A DNA stretch of 64,000 nucleotides from the NCBI GenBank assembly GCA_958510825.1, contig OY294047.1:53241365-53305364 (forward strand). The letters are read 5' to 3'. Below, piece by piece: positions 23,871-52,119 of the stretch. The position numbers and the translations under genes were made by a program. The notes beneath the pieces were generated by a model that was not told where the DNA came from, searched no databases, and was given only the letters and a program-made list of their open reading frames with translations. Numbering within the stretch: the stretch's first letter is position 1; each line of letters starts with the position of its first letter. This stretch comes from Brachypterus glaber. Lineage: Eukaryota > Arthropoda > Insecta > Coleoptera > Kateretidae.

Positions 23871-24309
23871 CTTATAAAATTCTCTATTTAATTATATATA
23901 TATATTTTAATTTTTTTTTTCTGAAAATGCGACTTTCTACGATTTTTTTTGTAAATTTTTATTTATATCAATTAAAATTAGTTTAAAAGTATAATTTAAG
24001 TTTTTGCAACATAAAATAATTAATTAAAAAAAAAAATGATTTTTTAAAATAAATTTTTACAAAAATACCCATTTTCAACCTTATTTTAAAACCCCAAAAA
24101 AATGTTTAAAAAAAATTAAAAATTTCATAAGATTTAAAATGATATATCACATGACCCCTTTTAATGATGTATCACTATGCCCCTGCCCACATTTTAAGAG
24201 CTGAAAATATTAAATATATTCGTAAAGATAGTTTCAGTGTTTTAATTTTTTCATTTCGATATCTGAACTCGTTCAAAAGTTGAGAGGGGGGTTGACTTTT
24301 GTACCGCAC
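23871..24309. mobile_element. MITE family C, copy 4 (left end missing)
   Basis: It runs from the internal 'ataaaattctctatttaa' to the right end 'ttgacttttgtaccgcac'. It is homologous to 2282-2756 and 28818-29443. Confidence 0.65.
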
Positions 24310-24736
24310 GGTATTTAGGGAAACGTTTTTAAAACTACTTACTGTTATCCCACATTGTGGGTTAACATATCATTGCATAACACAATTTATTTAATACAAA
24401 AATTTTGGTGGCAGTATTTTTAGTTTGTTTTTCTACCGATTCCGTATTACGAAAATAAATTCCAATATTTTGGCATTCCAAAAGACTCTTTTCGCACTGC
24501 GCGCCAGTGGCGCCATGGCGAAAAACATATTTAGCGGCTTGTTTTAAACAGATCATAACTGTCATAACCACAAAAATTATGAATTTGATGAACCATTTAC
24601 GGTTATTTCGCTGAACACGTTGTCGGAGAGCCGGTGAATATTTTTAAGAAGTTATTTTCTCCTCCCTGAAAATAACAAAATAAGTATGTATGTATAAGTA
24701 CATTCTAATTAGGCCATTTCCAAACTTCCAGGTTCT

Positions 24737-25484
24737 AGATCCCAGGAAACCAAAAGACGTCTTTTTGACGCCAATTACTCGGCACTAACTGACCTACATG
24801 ACGTCATATTATGACGTCTTTCTGTCGTCCCAGTGACGTGTATAAGTCATAGCCCAGCGACGTAATTAAGTCCCTGGGCTATGGTATGCTAAAAAGTCCT
24901 TTAATTATTAATATTACTGATGTTATAATAACATCAGAAATATGACGTTAGAATAACTTCAGAAATATGACCTTAGAATAACGGCAGAAATATGACGTTA
25001 GAATAAAGTGCTCAACGTTATTTATGGTATGAAAAAGGAAACTAGGATTTTGCCCATGAGAAAATTAACTCACAAGGCTGGAGGTGGAGGGGGTTAATTT
25101 TAGAGAGGGTAATATTAAGAGATCCTATGACAGAATTTAATAGAAAATTTCTTGCCATTCACATATCTGTTCTTGTCCAGTGAAAGAAGCTTTCCACGTT
25201 CAGTTTACATAATTCCAGAAAAAGACTTATTCATTAATCTTTAATCATTATAAATATATAATATATAATATATAGAATTTTTTTTCAGTGTTAGAAAACA
25301 ATGCGGCTCCACCTATAGCCTCAGCATGTCCCAGTAACGTACAATTTTGATGACGTCAAGATTTGACCAAAACCTGTCCAAACCTTGTCGACCTCTGATA
25401 TGCGTCCTATGTATGACGTCACAAATATGACCTAAAACTGACGTCGATAGTACGTCGGGGACGTCTACTGGTCTCCTGGGATCT
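24737..25484. mobile_element. Word-reiterating element, GACGTC type
   Basis: The inverted ends are AGATCCCAGGAAACCAAAAG and, inverted on the right, AGATCCCAGGAGACCAGTAG. Each is followed at once by ACGTC. The interior has many ATGACGTC, TGACGTCA and 'tatgacgttagaataac' words in both orientations. It has no ORF. Confidence 0.75.
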
Positions 25485-26154
25485 GGTTTCGTAGGGTGCT
25501 AGAAGGCCAAAAAAGGGGCTAAATAACTTATTACAACCTTTTATTTTTTTGTTTAGGGCAAATCTGCCGAAGGCTTTTTCGACCACTTAGAATATACTTA
25601 GAAAACTAAAATTTGGTACACCTGCTTAACTCTGCTGACAATATAATATTATATAAAACTTACCCCCCCTCCAACCTCCCTAACCCTAAAATTAAAAATC
25701 TATTTTTTACCCACACAAGATAATTTAAAACTAAAATTAGGTCACATACTCATTTAGTAATTCCCATCACCCCCATACTCGTATAAGGTAAAGTCCAAAC
25801 CCCCCTCTCTGTTTCGTCCACTTAGAATAAACATAGAAAGCTAAAATTTGGTATACATACTTAACTTGGTTGACAAAACAATTTTATATAAATAAATAAA
25901 TAAATAAATTCCCCCCCCCCCAACTTAAATTTTAAATCGTTTTTTACGTTTAGTGAACAATTTAAAAATATCGAGATAGACGACGATATTTAAAACTCAG
26001 CCAGGAGAAAAATACTCGTTGAAAATGTTCGCCAGCTCTTAAACTAACGTCAGAATACTCCACCGACGCACAAATTTCAGCAGTGGGAACACACTTTTCA
26101 AAGCCGCCTATGATAGCCGCTCGACCATTCACTTTCAGATCTCACATACGCAAG
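25485..26154. other. Upstream region of Hsp70
   Basis: Two diverged copies of a 'cacttagaata…agaaaactaaaatttggtac' unit (about 25585 and 25820) and an AAAT microsatellite ending in a C-run (25888-25921) are present. I looked for arrays of alternating nGAAn/nTTCn heat-shock elements in 25900-26150 and saw no convincing set; the closest is GAAAATGTTC near 26021, with wrong spacing. Confidence 0.45.
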
Positions 26155-26160
26155 TATAAA
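26155..26160 (+). promoter_or_regulatory. Putative TATA box of Hsp70
   Basis: TATAAA lies 54 bases before the ATG. A start about 30 bases downstream would leave a 5' UTR of only about 25-30 bases. Confidence 0.5.
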
Positions 26161-26213
26161 AATATTAAAAAAAAAATAGTTTAGTGACATTTTGACATTT
26201 TGTGGTGGCAAAC

Positions 26214-42710
<16,497 letters not shown>

Positions 42711-42742
42711 ATATTTTTTTTTAAATAATTTTCCTTCTACGA

Positions 42743-42748
42743 AATAAA
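42743..42748 (+). other. polyadenylation signal AATAAA of Hsp70
   Basis: It lies 33 bases after the TAA stop codon. Confidence 0.65.
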
Positions 42749-42988
42749 TACCTGCTCTTTATAATAGGTTATATGTCCCAATTATCGACCATTTAAACAA
42801 TACTTCAAACGCGAATAAGCATAAAAAATAGCTTTTACTTAGATATTATCAAAAATAATATTTTTTTCAATTTTGCAACATTTTAAAAACATTTTGTTGT
42901 TATTCAAAATTATTTAGATTCAAAATGTAATAAAACATATTTCGTAAAAAAAATTAGGACAAGATAATGGGACTGTGTTTTGCAATAA

Positions 42989-43189
42989 CCGTCTAACCCA
43001 TATTGTGAGATGACAGTAAATTGTTGAACTTTTTCCCTAATAACTTAAACTTTTTGACTAAAACATTTAAAATTAAGCATTTGTTTTACTTTTTCATGTG
43101 TCAGAACATGTACAAAATATGTAATTTCTTTAAAAGATATTGGGTAAAATGTTCTGTAACCTACTGACATCACAATGTGGGTTAGACGG
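42989..43189. mobile_element. Small TIR element
   Basis: The arms CCGTCTAACCCATATTGTG and CACAATGTGGGTTAGACGG enclose about 160 bp of AT-rich DNA. Confidence 0.65.
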
Positions 43190-43325
43190 TCCAGTTATAA
43201 GTGGGTAATGATTTATTTGCTTTATGCCTCATGCATTTAAAAATAATATTTTATTATATTTATTATTTAATATACGTTATATATATAATTTTTTGTATGA
43301 TTTATTTTGACTTTAAACAATCCCT

Positions 43326-43579
43326 CAACGAACTAATAACTCTTTTCTCTAGAATACGCATACCGTTAATATAAAGTATCGCCAACATATCGGTTTGTTT
43401 GTAAATAAATAGTTAGTATATTCAGGCCTGAACAATAACAATAACCAGTAACTGTTATTGCTGTCTCTGTTAGAACAAAGCTGTGCGAGTAAGACAGACG
43501 AATGTATATGTTGGCTACGTTTTTCTCAGTTTTTACGAATGAAATGCCTATTCTAGAGAGAAGAGTTATTAGTTCGTTG
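43326..43579. mobile_element. Family E MITE, copy 2
   Basis: Both TIRs (CAACGAACTAATAACTCTT and its inverse) and the 'gaacaataacaataaccagt' core are present. Confidence 0.85.
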
Positions 43580-43708
43580 CAATCCCCATTAGTTTATCTG
43601 TTTCAAGATTGATTTGAAGCAGCCCTTCATAAAATGTATGAATAAAACAATAAACTTAAATCAAGTTTAAGTAGGCAAAATTTCTAGGACGAAATCTCGG
43701 GCAGAACC

Positions 43709-44255
43709 AAAGAACTTTTACCTCAAGAAGGAACATGATAAAATCTACCGTATGCTTTGTTTGAAGCGTGAACCAACTACTGTGAGGGGCTGGTGGGGAG
43801 TGGCTATTGTTTACACTTAGTACGCGTAAAGAGAGAGAAAGAATGTGTAAATTCTCAGTCTAATGTCGTAAAATGAGTGACAGGGGTACAGTGTTGTCGA
43901 TTGGAAACATATACTTTGAATATTTTATTGTAAATTTTAAGAAACATTAGTTCTGTATGAGTTTTATATGAACTAGTAGTTTAATTTTAATAGATTTAAA
44001 TATACTATATTATTAAACAAAATTATAGTATACACAATAAAGGTTTTTACATTTTTAATTTAAGTATAATGATTTGAATTCATGATAAGGTGGAAACTAC
44101 GCAACATCGCTACTAGGTAGCCTGAAAGTCGCCTAGCGACATCTACATTTAACACCACAAAGCTGTATCGCGTTTCCGTTAGTAAATAAACAAACAAAAA
44201 GATGACACCTTCATAAACATTGGTCTGAAATTACTGCTTGAGGTAAAAGTTCTTT
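43709..44255. mobile_element. Family F element, copy 2 (inverted)
   Basis: It has AAGAACTTTTACCTCAAGAAG-like inverted ends and closely matches 20832-21362 in reverse orientation. Confidence 0.85.
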
Positions 44256-44649
44256 GGGCAGAACCCTTTGTTGTTAAAAAAAAAGATACAAAATGGTTAG
44301 AAAATTTACATAATTTATACAAAATTTTTAAATTATAAGTTCAAGAACAATTTTATTAATAGACTTAATTATGTTAGTATTTGGCTCCCTTTAAAAAGGG
44401 AACCAAATGCAAACTAAAGATGATGATGATGATGAGAGGTTATTTTTGACTGGGCCATGCCGTATTTTTTTTAAGCGAGGCAATATCCTTGTTAAGTTTG
44501 TGCCCCTCGAGATCAGTTTATAAACGAAAAAAACTGCCAACCAACCTCAACTTTAAGCCCTTATCAACTAGGCAAAAAAATGTTTTATGGTACTAAGACA
44601 GCCGCCTTATATTCAATGACCTGATTGGTCTAACCAAGTTGCGTTAATA

Positions 44650-44890
44650 AAATCACATCACACCCACATATAATGTAAATCGCTCGCCAGTAAATGTTGT
44701 CCCTGGGATGTCGCCTCGGACGTCCCTGGGATGTACGAAGGACATACCGTATATCCTTGGGATATACGGGCAGTATATACTCAAGACATACCTTTTGGGA
44801 TATCCTTGGGATATACGACTAATGTTCCGGGACATGTTATATTAAAAGATCATTGAGAGGATATCCGGGGGTAATTGTGTGCTATATGGG
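44650..44890. mobile_element. Word-reiterating element, GGATATAC type, partial
   Basis: The right end TGTGCTATATGGGA matches the terminus at 48847. The interior has GGGATATACGG, GGGATATCC and 'gggacgtccctgggatgta' words. No matching left terminus is visible. Confidence 0.65.
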
Positions 44891-45585
44891 ATCCGGCTAG
44901 GACGTTTTAGAGTGGTTTATTGATCTATCGCTCTTTTTGTCCCTTTGTATAACTGAATCCAAATATTATCAGTGACGATATGACATAATTTAGTGGCTAA
45001 CTAAAGAATTAATGAATACATTTTACAAAACAATTGAATTTTATTATAATTTTTTTACTACGACATTCATGGTTAATTCGTTAAAATTTTATCAATAGTT
45101 TTTCACTGATATTTGAACAAAAATAAATAGATAAACAATAAATATAAAGTGATTTTTGCAAAGTTGGAGGAAATAAAACGAGGGAGGATTACAAGAAACG
45201 TTTTAAAAGTTAATAAAAAGAGGGGTTTAAGTTTAAAAGAATTTGATGATGAAAATGCTTAATTTTTGACCTACAATACTTACCGTAATTAAGCAAATTT
45301 TCTGGAATATTTATACAGTGCGTGTAAAAAGTACACCCCTCTCAGAAGGGGATTCTTTTTTTAAGGTACCATAAAATAATAAGTATGACTTATTTATTTA
45401 AGGGTTCCAAATTTCTAGTTAAAGGGGGGGAAGACTTTAGACACACACTGTATAGTATACTACAAATAGGGATTATTTAATACTGAAACAGCAAAGTTTT
45501 CTAACTACAGCAATATTTTGTATGTTTAAGTGAATGGACTATTTTAGGTTTAACTTGTAACGAATAGCAAAAAATCAGCGAAAAT
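44891..45585. other. Intergenic region upstream of the TMEM135-like gene
   Basis: AT-rich DNA with a small TIR element at about 45316-45453 (ends TACAGTGCGTGTAAAAAGT and an inverted variant). No exon or clear TATA box was identified. Confidence 0.4.
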
Positions 45586-48500
45586 ATGGTGGTTTTTAGT
45601 AAAGAACTCTTTTATCAAAAGATTGGTGATCACCAAACATGTGGTAATTTCATACATTACTGGAACCCAAGTTGTGTGCAAGGAAACTTATTTTTTGCTA
45701 AAACATTTGCAATTGGTGCTACAAAATTTCTTTTGCCCTGTTATATTGTAAGTATAAATTTAGGAATTTATGGGTTAAAATCAAGTAAGCTATCCCTGGT
45801 AAAAAAGTACATAAATCTAACTTAACATAACATTAGATTAGTGACATTTTTACGTTTGGTCTCAAACGTTATACAAAAACGTTATAAAATATATAAATCT
45901 TACCTTAAAAACTAACGTTTGACAAAAACGTTATAAAATATATAAATCTAACTTTAAAAACTAACGTTTGACAAAAACGTTATAAAATACATAAATCTAA
46001 CATTAGTTTCCTAACTAAATTCTAACCTTTTTCTAACCTTATTCTAACTTTAAATATTTTTTAAATTTCCACTATTAATACGTAAGCTATAGTAGAAAAT
46101 ACTCATTTCAGACAGCTATGTGCATAGGTTTGATAATTATTTATTATTTCTATAATAAGTTTAAAAAAATATCCCCCAAAAGCCAAAATTATAGTAAGTC
46201 TGGCAACGCTGTATTAGAATTAAAAAAATATTTTGAGATTCTGAATGTATAAATAAATATTAACTAACTAAATATAAAGTTTTTCTGAGAGGTAAACGTA
46301 TTTATCGAAGTATAACAGCATATTACACAAAAAATATTTAAGGCCACCTAAAAAGATGGCTATTTTATAAATAAATGTAACTAAATTATGTTTAAAAATA
46401 TTAGTTATATTAGTTACAGAAAGGAAAAACATTTTTATCCAATACATACAGATAATAAGACAATTACCAGCTTTATTTTAAGAAGATAAACTCAATAATA
46501 ACCCCCGCGTGGCTTTTACTTTATTGAGTGGATAATTATTTATTTTACCCACTCAACTGTCACTTGTCAAATTATTTTCTTGTAAATGTCATTAAAATTT
46601 TTAATAAAAATATAAATTCCTAAGCTATTTATTGGAAAAAACCTTGTATGGCACTCATGGGTATCTTAAATCTTACTTTACCCACTAGTACCATAAATTA
46701 CTATTACTACTACTTAATTTGTACTTTTTAGTTTAAATTAATATTAAATTATAAAAAAATAAACAAGGAATTCTTAAAGGAAGTTGCAATGGGGCAATGC
46801 CGTTCCTCCCTGTATGGTTTTTTGTTAGGAAGTTTAATAGTAGCAAGCAACTGTACACTATGGTAAGTTGTAACACCTAGAGGCCAGATTTGGGACCGTA
46901 AGGAGACCCCTATAACTCTTACCCTCTCGAGATAAAAATAATGATAAATTCTCATTAAAATGTGTTTTTTTATATTTTGGCTACCCCCCTAACACCTCCC
47001 TATTGGGGGGGTAGCCAATAGCGGGGTGTAAATAATGATTTTATTAGATTGAAAGTGAAATTATTTTCTGAATTAAAAAATATAAAAATATAAAGGGGTT
47101 TTCATTGAAAAATATATATTTGGTTTAGTTTCCGGCGAAATCGGAAGTACAAAAAAAATATTTTGTACCCCATTTGGTAGCCCTTGTTAAGAAATATAAG
47201 CTACAAAAGATTTGCTTTGATCGGACTGAAAACAAAAAGCCCAACATTTTAGGGGGTGTTCATAGACTGAAACTCACCCGGTATGCAACCAACGAACTAA
47301 TAACTCTTCTCTCTAGAATAGGCATTTCATTGGTTAAAACTGGCAAAAACGTCGGCAACATAAACGTTCGTCTGTCTTTCTCGCACATCTTTGTTCTAAC
47401 AGAGACAACAATACCAGTTACTGGTAATTGTTATTGTTCCGTCCTGAATATACCTACTATTTGTTTACAAACAAGCCGAGATGTTGGCGATACTTTATTT
47501 TAACGGTATGCGTATTGTAGAAAGAAGAGTTATTAGTTCGTTATATACAACTCGCTCATTTTTTTGCGCCATGTTAACTAATTATTTTTAGGAGAATAAA
47601 TGGTCGGATGGACTTTTATTCTGTGGGTCTAATTCCTGGTATAATTTCTGGTCTTTCTTTATTGGTCGAAACAGACGAAAATAAAATTTTTGACACGATA
47701 GTATTTTTCAATTTAGTTTTGGAATCCTTTTTAACAAATTTAAATTATTTTGATGTGTTTAAAGTTACGAAAAAGAGGCAAACTTTAATGTTTATGGCGA
47801 CTTGCTCTTGTCTGATGTATCTTTTACAAAATAGGAAGGAAAAAATCGGCTTCAGACATTTGTGGTAAGTCAAAATACCTAAACCAATTTTAATAACAAA
47901 TATTTTTAAAAAAATCTAATAAAAAAAAATACATTGCGGTCCAAAAGTCACCCTATATCCTTCTTAACTTTTGAACTAGTGGAGATATAGACTATAAAGA
48001 AGGATATAGCTTTAAAGGCGAATTTTGGGCTAAAGGAGAAAAATATGATTTTGTTTAAAGAGTGCAAAATATGAAAAAAAAAAAACTGTTTACAAAGTTT
48101 ATTTCAAGAAAAAAATATTACATAAAAAAATATTTTACATTTTTGTGTTATCGTAAACCTGACAATAATGCATCCCGGCCGGCTATGATTATATTTAAGA
48201 CTTTGTGTATTCCGACACACAAAAAACTTTCAAAATAATATTTTCGGTGCTAGAGAACTGTGAAGATCTGAAGCTATCTCGTCCAAATATTCTTTTATGC
48301 TTTTTTTTAATGTAAACTGAGGTCAGCGAGCTTTTCCATTATCAAATTCGTTTTTAGCTTCGTAAAATACGTAAGAAAAATATAGTCGGGTTAAGAGTAA
48401 TTGACTTTGTTTATTTTTTGTGGGCCTGTCCCATATAGCACACGTTTTACGATGGATATCCCCAGGATATACTTTTGTTACTAAACAGGAATTTGCGACT

Positions 48501-51500
48501 TCCCTAGGATATACTTTTATTACTAAACGGGAAGTCGAGCGACTTCTGAACCCGTATATCCCATGGATATACCTCGTACATCCAAAATGTCCTTCGCGTG
48601 TCCCAGGAACGTCCCGAGGGATATTTCCGGGGGAAATACTGCCCGTATATCCCAGGAATATCCCGAAAGAACATCCCCGGGATGTCCCTGGAATGTACGA
48701 AGGACATACCGTATATCCTTGGGATATACCTCAGGCCTCAGGCCATACTTTTCGGGATATCCTTGGGATATACGACTAATGTCACGGGACATGCGAAATT
48801 AAAAGGACATTGAGAGGATATCCAGGGAATATTGTGTGCTATATGGGGTGTTATACTTTGAATTTTAGGTTTTATATGCCCCCAAGGGCAAAACTAGAGC
48901 ATAACTTTGAAGAAAATTCTTGCTACCATACAGAAAAATGCGAAACGTACATAAAGGAAGGTTTCAAAAAGTTTACCTGTTTGGGATATGCTTTTGGAAT
49001 TGGAAAAAGATTGATCCCAAGAATGGGAAAACTTGTCAAAAAACCAACGAAAATTTTCACAGTTTTATTCCATATAAACAACATTAAATTTGGATTGTTT
49101 TTGGGAGGATTTGTCGCTTTATACAGGGTAAGTCACAATGTAACCGATACATTGCTGGTTTGGGTAATTTGGAGGGATGTCAGAAGGCTGCAAGATTAAA
49201 GGAATACTATTCTGATAATAAATCTACAAAAAAGTTACACAGAAAAAAGTTTGATAGGCCTTATTAGAGATATATCACATGCAATACCACGTTGCTATAA
49301 CACCAAGAGTCATTAAATTAAAATCGAATTTTTCGAACCCTTTTAAAAGGGCATAGCTCCCTTACGAATCGACATATATTTATAGGAATCTTTTTTCTTA
49401 TTTTTTGGTTTGGAGTTACACCCTGAAGTTACGAAGCGTACTTAGGAAACACCCTCTATACCATGTATACCTGTATACCACTGTTTGTTTCCGCATTTTG
49501 TTTAATGTTACTATTTTTCTTTTCAGTATCTGTCATGTATTTTGTTAAAAGAAGATGGCTGCCAGAGAGAATTTCATCCTGCATTAGCAGGATTTTTGGC
49601 AGGTTCTGCCTATCTGATAGAGCCCAATATACAATTTTTGGTTATAGCAATGACTACGACTTTACAGGTGAGTTTATTAAAAAGAGTTTACCCAATGGGT
49701 AGTAGTAGTAGTAAATTTTTGGGTTGGCCAAAGCCGGACAACTAGGCCATTTCTGGCCCTTTTTGTCACCCCAGGCAATCCCAGCCATTTACTAATTTAA
49801 GTCCTCCTTGAACCTGCCCGTCCTTTCAATAAAGGTCAGGATATTGGCCCCGGGGAGATCTCTTAGTTCCTCTTGGTTGAGTCCTTGAGTTTCAAAGACT
49901 TGCAAACTGATCCTGTCGTATCTAACACACTAGGCTAAGTTCCCAATGGGTAAACATACACTGCACGTATGAAAAGAGTTCTTTTTTTTCTAATCAGAAT
50001 CAGTTTCGGCTACCTCGAAAATCCCTATTATAAAAACTGGTATATAATATACCAGTTTTTGCAAAATTATTTATTAAACATTTAAAAAGTGTTTACATAA
50101 TATGTATTCATATACGATTCACTCACCGCAGTAATGAGAAGGATCCAGCACATGCGCACTGATTTTCTTATTTTTGTTTTGACGTGCCAAAAATTAATTT
50201 AAGGTTATGTAACATTCTTTTGCAGAATTTTACAAAAATATCTACTTTTTTCTTTGCGACCTAACAGTTTTTTTTAATTGGCTAAAAGTACTCGCTTTTA
50301 ATAGTATTTTAGTAAAAAAAAAAATCGGAATATTCCTTAATAAACATTTTATTCTTAAAATATGCCGCCTTCTAAATTCTGAAACATCGTATCTGAAAAA
50401 TGCCTCCCATAAAAAAAAACACAAAACCAGCAAACTACCAAACCAAACCATTATTAACGTAAACCAATGCCTCCCATTAAAAAAAAACACCAAACCACCA
50501 AACTACTAAACCAAACCATTGTTAACGTAAACTAACGCCCCCATTAAAAAAATCAAACAGATATTCGTGAGTATTTTAACAATCTTTTGCTATATATTCT
50601 AACAAAAAAACTGGATTTTCCGCACCTAATTATATTCAAGACAGTAAGTTTTAGTAATAAAACCAGAAATCAATGCAAAAATATAGTTCATTTTTGTGGA
50701 CCTGATGCGCACCGTAACCCCACTCAAATTAGACTATTTCATAAAACTACAACTGCCTAAACGGAAGCCACTTTTGACATCCTTCAAAACAAAAATAAGC
50801 AAACCAGTGCTCATATGCTAGATTCTTCTCATTACTGCGGTGAGTGAATCGTATACATATGCATGTACTCTGCCTTGCTAAGCTGAAAGGTACTATCTGT
50901 GTATGTTAAACCTATGTAGATAGGACCTTTCAGCTTAGCACGGCAGTACTGTATACATTATTTTGGCTTTTAGATTTTATATCATAAAATTCGAAACCGT
51001 TATAATATGCCGAACAGTATGATTCCTCAACAATTATTATTTATGTTATGCAACGGAATTCTGTTTCATAATAGACTGGCCTGCCCTAAAACTTGTCCAA
51101 AATTTTACTCCAATATGTTGGATATAGGATCTGAAAATCTGTAAGTAAAAGTACACTACCTACCCAGACAGCACATGATATTTTAAAGACGTCTTTTTTA
51201 GATCTTAATTATGTCTGGAAGACATAAAAAGGATATATTATGGACTTCTTTTTAGGGATGTTTAAAAGATATCTGATTATGATGTCTATAAGATGTCTTT
51301 TAAGTATCGGTACAAGACGTCTTAACTGTGATACACATTGCTAAAAATAAATTAAACACAAATCAACTATTAAAAAATACGATTTTTTTAAAGATCTTTT
51401 TTTGAAAAACAAAAAAAAATATTTTTTGTTTATTTCTTTTTACGAAAAACGAAAAAAAATTAAAAAAATCAAAAAAGAAATTTTCAAAAAAAAAAAAAAT

Positions 51501-51940
51501 TGAAACAAAAATTAAAAAAAAAAAAAAAAAAATTAAAAATCACATTTTTTAAAAGATTTTTTTTTTTTGACAAACAAATTACCTCTGATTCTAATTCTTA
51601 TTACACTTTTTATATCAATACGACCGTACCTAGCAACGTAAATGGGAGGGGCTATTATGTTGTAAAGTCGCCTGTGCAAGGCGTCAGTAAGGCGTCTTAA
51701 AAAAGATGTCTTTAAGACGTTACCTTTTGTAACATACGACGTCGTTAAGACGTCTTTAAGATGCATATACGGCGAAAACCGACGTTCTTAAGACGTCTTG
51801 AACGACGAGCTACGACATCTTTAAGATCTCTTTAAGTCATCTTTGTGCTGTCTGGGTACATAGGTTTTTTTTTTAATGTATATTTTTTTCTTTTTAGGAT
51901 TAGTAAAGTGTATTTAAGATTATTAAAACATCTGATGTAA
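45586..51940 (+). CDS. TMEM135: TMEM135-like membrane protein (seven exons)
   Basis: The exons are 45586-45747, 46732-46862, 47592-47864, 48869-49127, 49527-49667, 50974-51140 and 51898-51940. Phases match at every junction, giving 391 residues. The second exon has no ATG-initiated ORF and was found by phase and homology (VAMGQCRSSLYGFLLGSLI). Family features: the N-terminal Cys motif HQTCxxFxHYWNPSC (16-30); a membrane-spanning GLIPGIISGLSLLVE segment; a second Cys motif, SCYHxxKC (206-213); GLFLGGFVALYR (264-275); and HPALAGFLAG (292-301). This matches my memory of animal TMEM135, a multi-pass protein of peroxisomes/mitochondria linked to organelle dynamics and lipid handling and related to the Tim17/22/23 fold. 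It is somewhat shorter than the human protein, mainly between the two halves and at the C-terminus. The final exon encodes only 13 residues. Introns are dominated by mobile elements. Confidence 0.92.
45791..46425. mobile_element. AACGTTA-type element, truncated copy 2
   Basis: The left end TATCCCTGGTA and the interior match 36882-37520. The right half and terminus are missing where family B copy 5 begins. It lies 43 bases after the TMEM135 exon 1 donor. Confidence 0.75.
46434..46705. repeat. Family B element, copy 5 (internal deletion)
   Basis: The hairpin region (the 'cgatattgccctc…ctcatgggcaa' part) is deleted. It ends 26 bases before the second TMEM135 exon. Confidence 0.8.
47290..47542. 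mobile_element. Family E MITE, copy 3 (inverted)
   Basis: Both TIRs are intact. The core is in reverse orientation relative to copy 2. It ends 49 bases before the third TMEM135 exon. Confidence 0.85.
47935..47990. mobile_element. MITE family C, solo end
   Basis: Only the terminal part GCGGTCCAAAAGTCACCCT plus 'cttttgaactagtggagata' is present. Confidence 0.55.
48430..48847. mobile_element. Word-reiterating element, GGATATAC type
   Basis: The inverted ends are CCCATATAGCACACGTTTTA and, inverted on the right, CCCATATAGCACACAATATT. The interior is made of GGATATACC, GGGATATCC, CCCGGGATGTCC-like words on both strands, which creates several overlapping meaningless ORFs. It ends 21 bases before the fourth TMEM135 exon. 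Confidence 0.8.
49690..49935 (-). mobile_element. Probable non-LTR 3' end with TAC repeat tail
   Basis: On the minus strand the sequence ends in (TAC)n (+ strand GTAGTAGTAGTAG at 49697). The body has GC-rich words shared with 7014-7100. It lies in TMEM135 intron 5. Confidence 0.45.
50104..50862. mobile_element. TIR element with about 85-bp ends
   Basis: The left end GTATTCATATACGATTCACT continues 'caccgcagtaatgagaagga'. The right end is the inverted copy. It lies in TMEM135 intron 5 and contains the tandem repeat at 50398-50540. Confidence 0.8.
50398..50540. repeat. Tandem repeat, about 68-bp unit, two copies
   Basis: The unit is 'atgcctcccat' + A-run + 'aacac.aaaccagcaaactac' + 'caaaccattattaacgtaaa'. 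It repeats about 2.1 times. Confidence 0.75.
51161..51859. mobile_element. Word-reiterating element, GACGTCTT type, filling an intron
   Basis: The ends are inverted TACCCAGACAGCACA and TGTGCTGTCTGGGTA. The outer thirds are dense in AAGACGTC, GACGTCTT and AGATGTCTTT words on both strands; the middle is A/T homopolymer-rich. Only 20 and 38 intron bases remain outside it in the last TMEM135 intron. Confidence 0.85.
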
Positions 51941-51978
51941 GTCTTATTCTGTAAATAGATACATTTTAGGCAGAAGAA

Positions 51979-52119
51979 ATAGTATATTATTTACCAAGTG
52001 AGAGAAGTTTAACATTTTTGACCTGCGTCTAATTGCGGGATGAGCGCGCTAGCGCGAAGCCCGCAAGACGCGGTCTAAAATGTTAAATCTTCACTCACGT
52101 GGAAAATATAGTATTTTTT
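51979..52119. repeat. Hairpin with AATAGTATATTA end
   Basis: An imperfect palindrome starting AATAGTATATTATTTACC. The GC-rich centre is 'gcgggatgagcgcgctagcg'. The right end is a diverged inverse. Confidence 0.6.

Noticed and set aside
24362..24600. Minus-strand ORF reading KWFIKFIIFVVMTVMICLKQ with one hydrophobic segment
   Set aside because: It looks protein-like, but an in-frame stop lies just upstream, there is no suitable ATG or convincing acceptor, and it lies beside a MITE. Not enough support for a gene.
25900..26150. Heat-shock elements upstream of Hsp70
   Set aside because: Single GAA and TTC words occur, but no three adjacent alternating units with correct 5-bp spacing.
47174..47503. 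109-residue plus-strand ORF
   Set aside because: Most of it is the family E MITE inside a TMEM135 intron.
48420..48813. Several overlapping 70-120-residue ORFs on both strands
   Set aside because: They arise from the repeated GGATATAC/GGGATATCC words, which lack stops in several frames. The proteins are repetitive and unrelated to any family.
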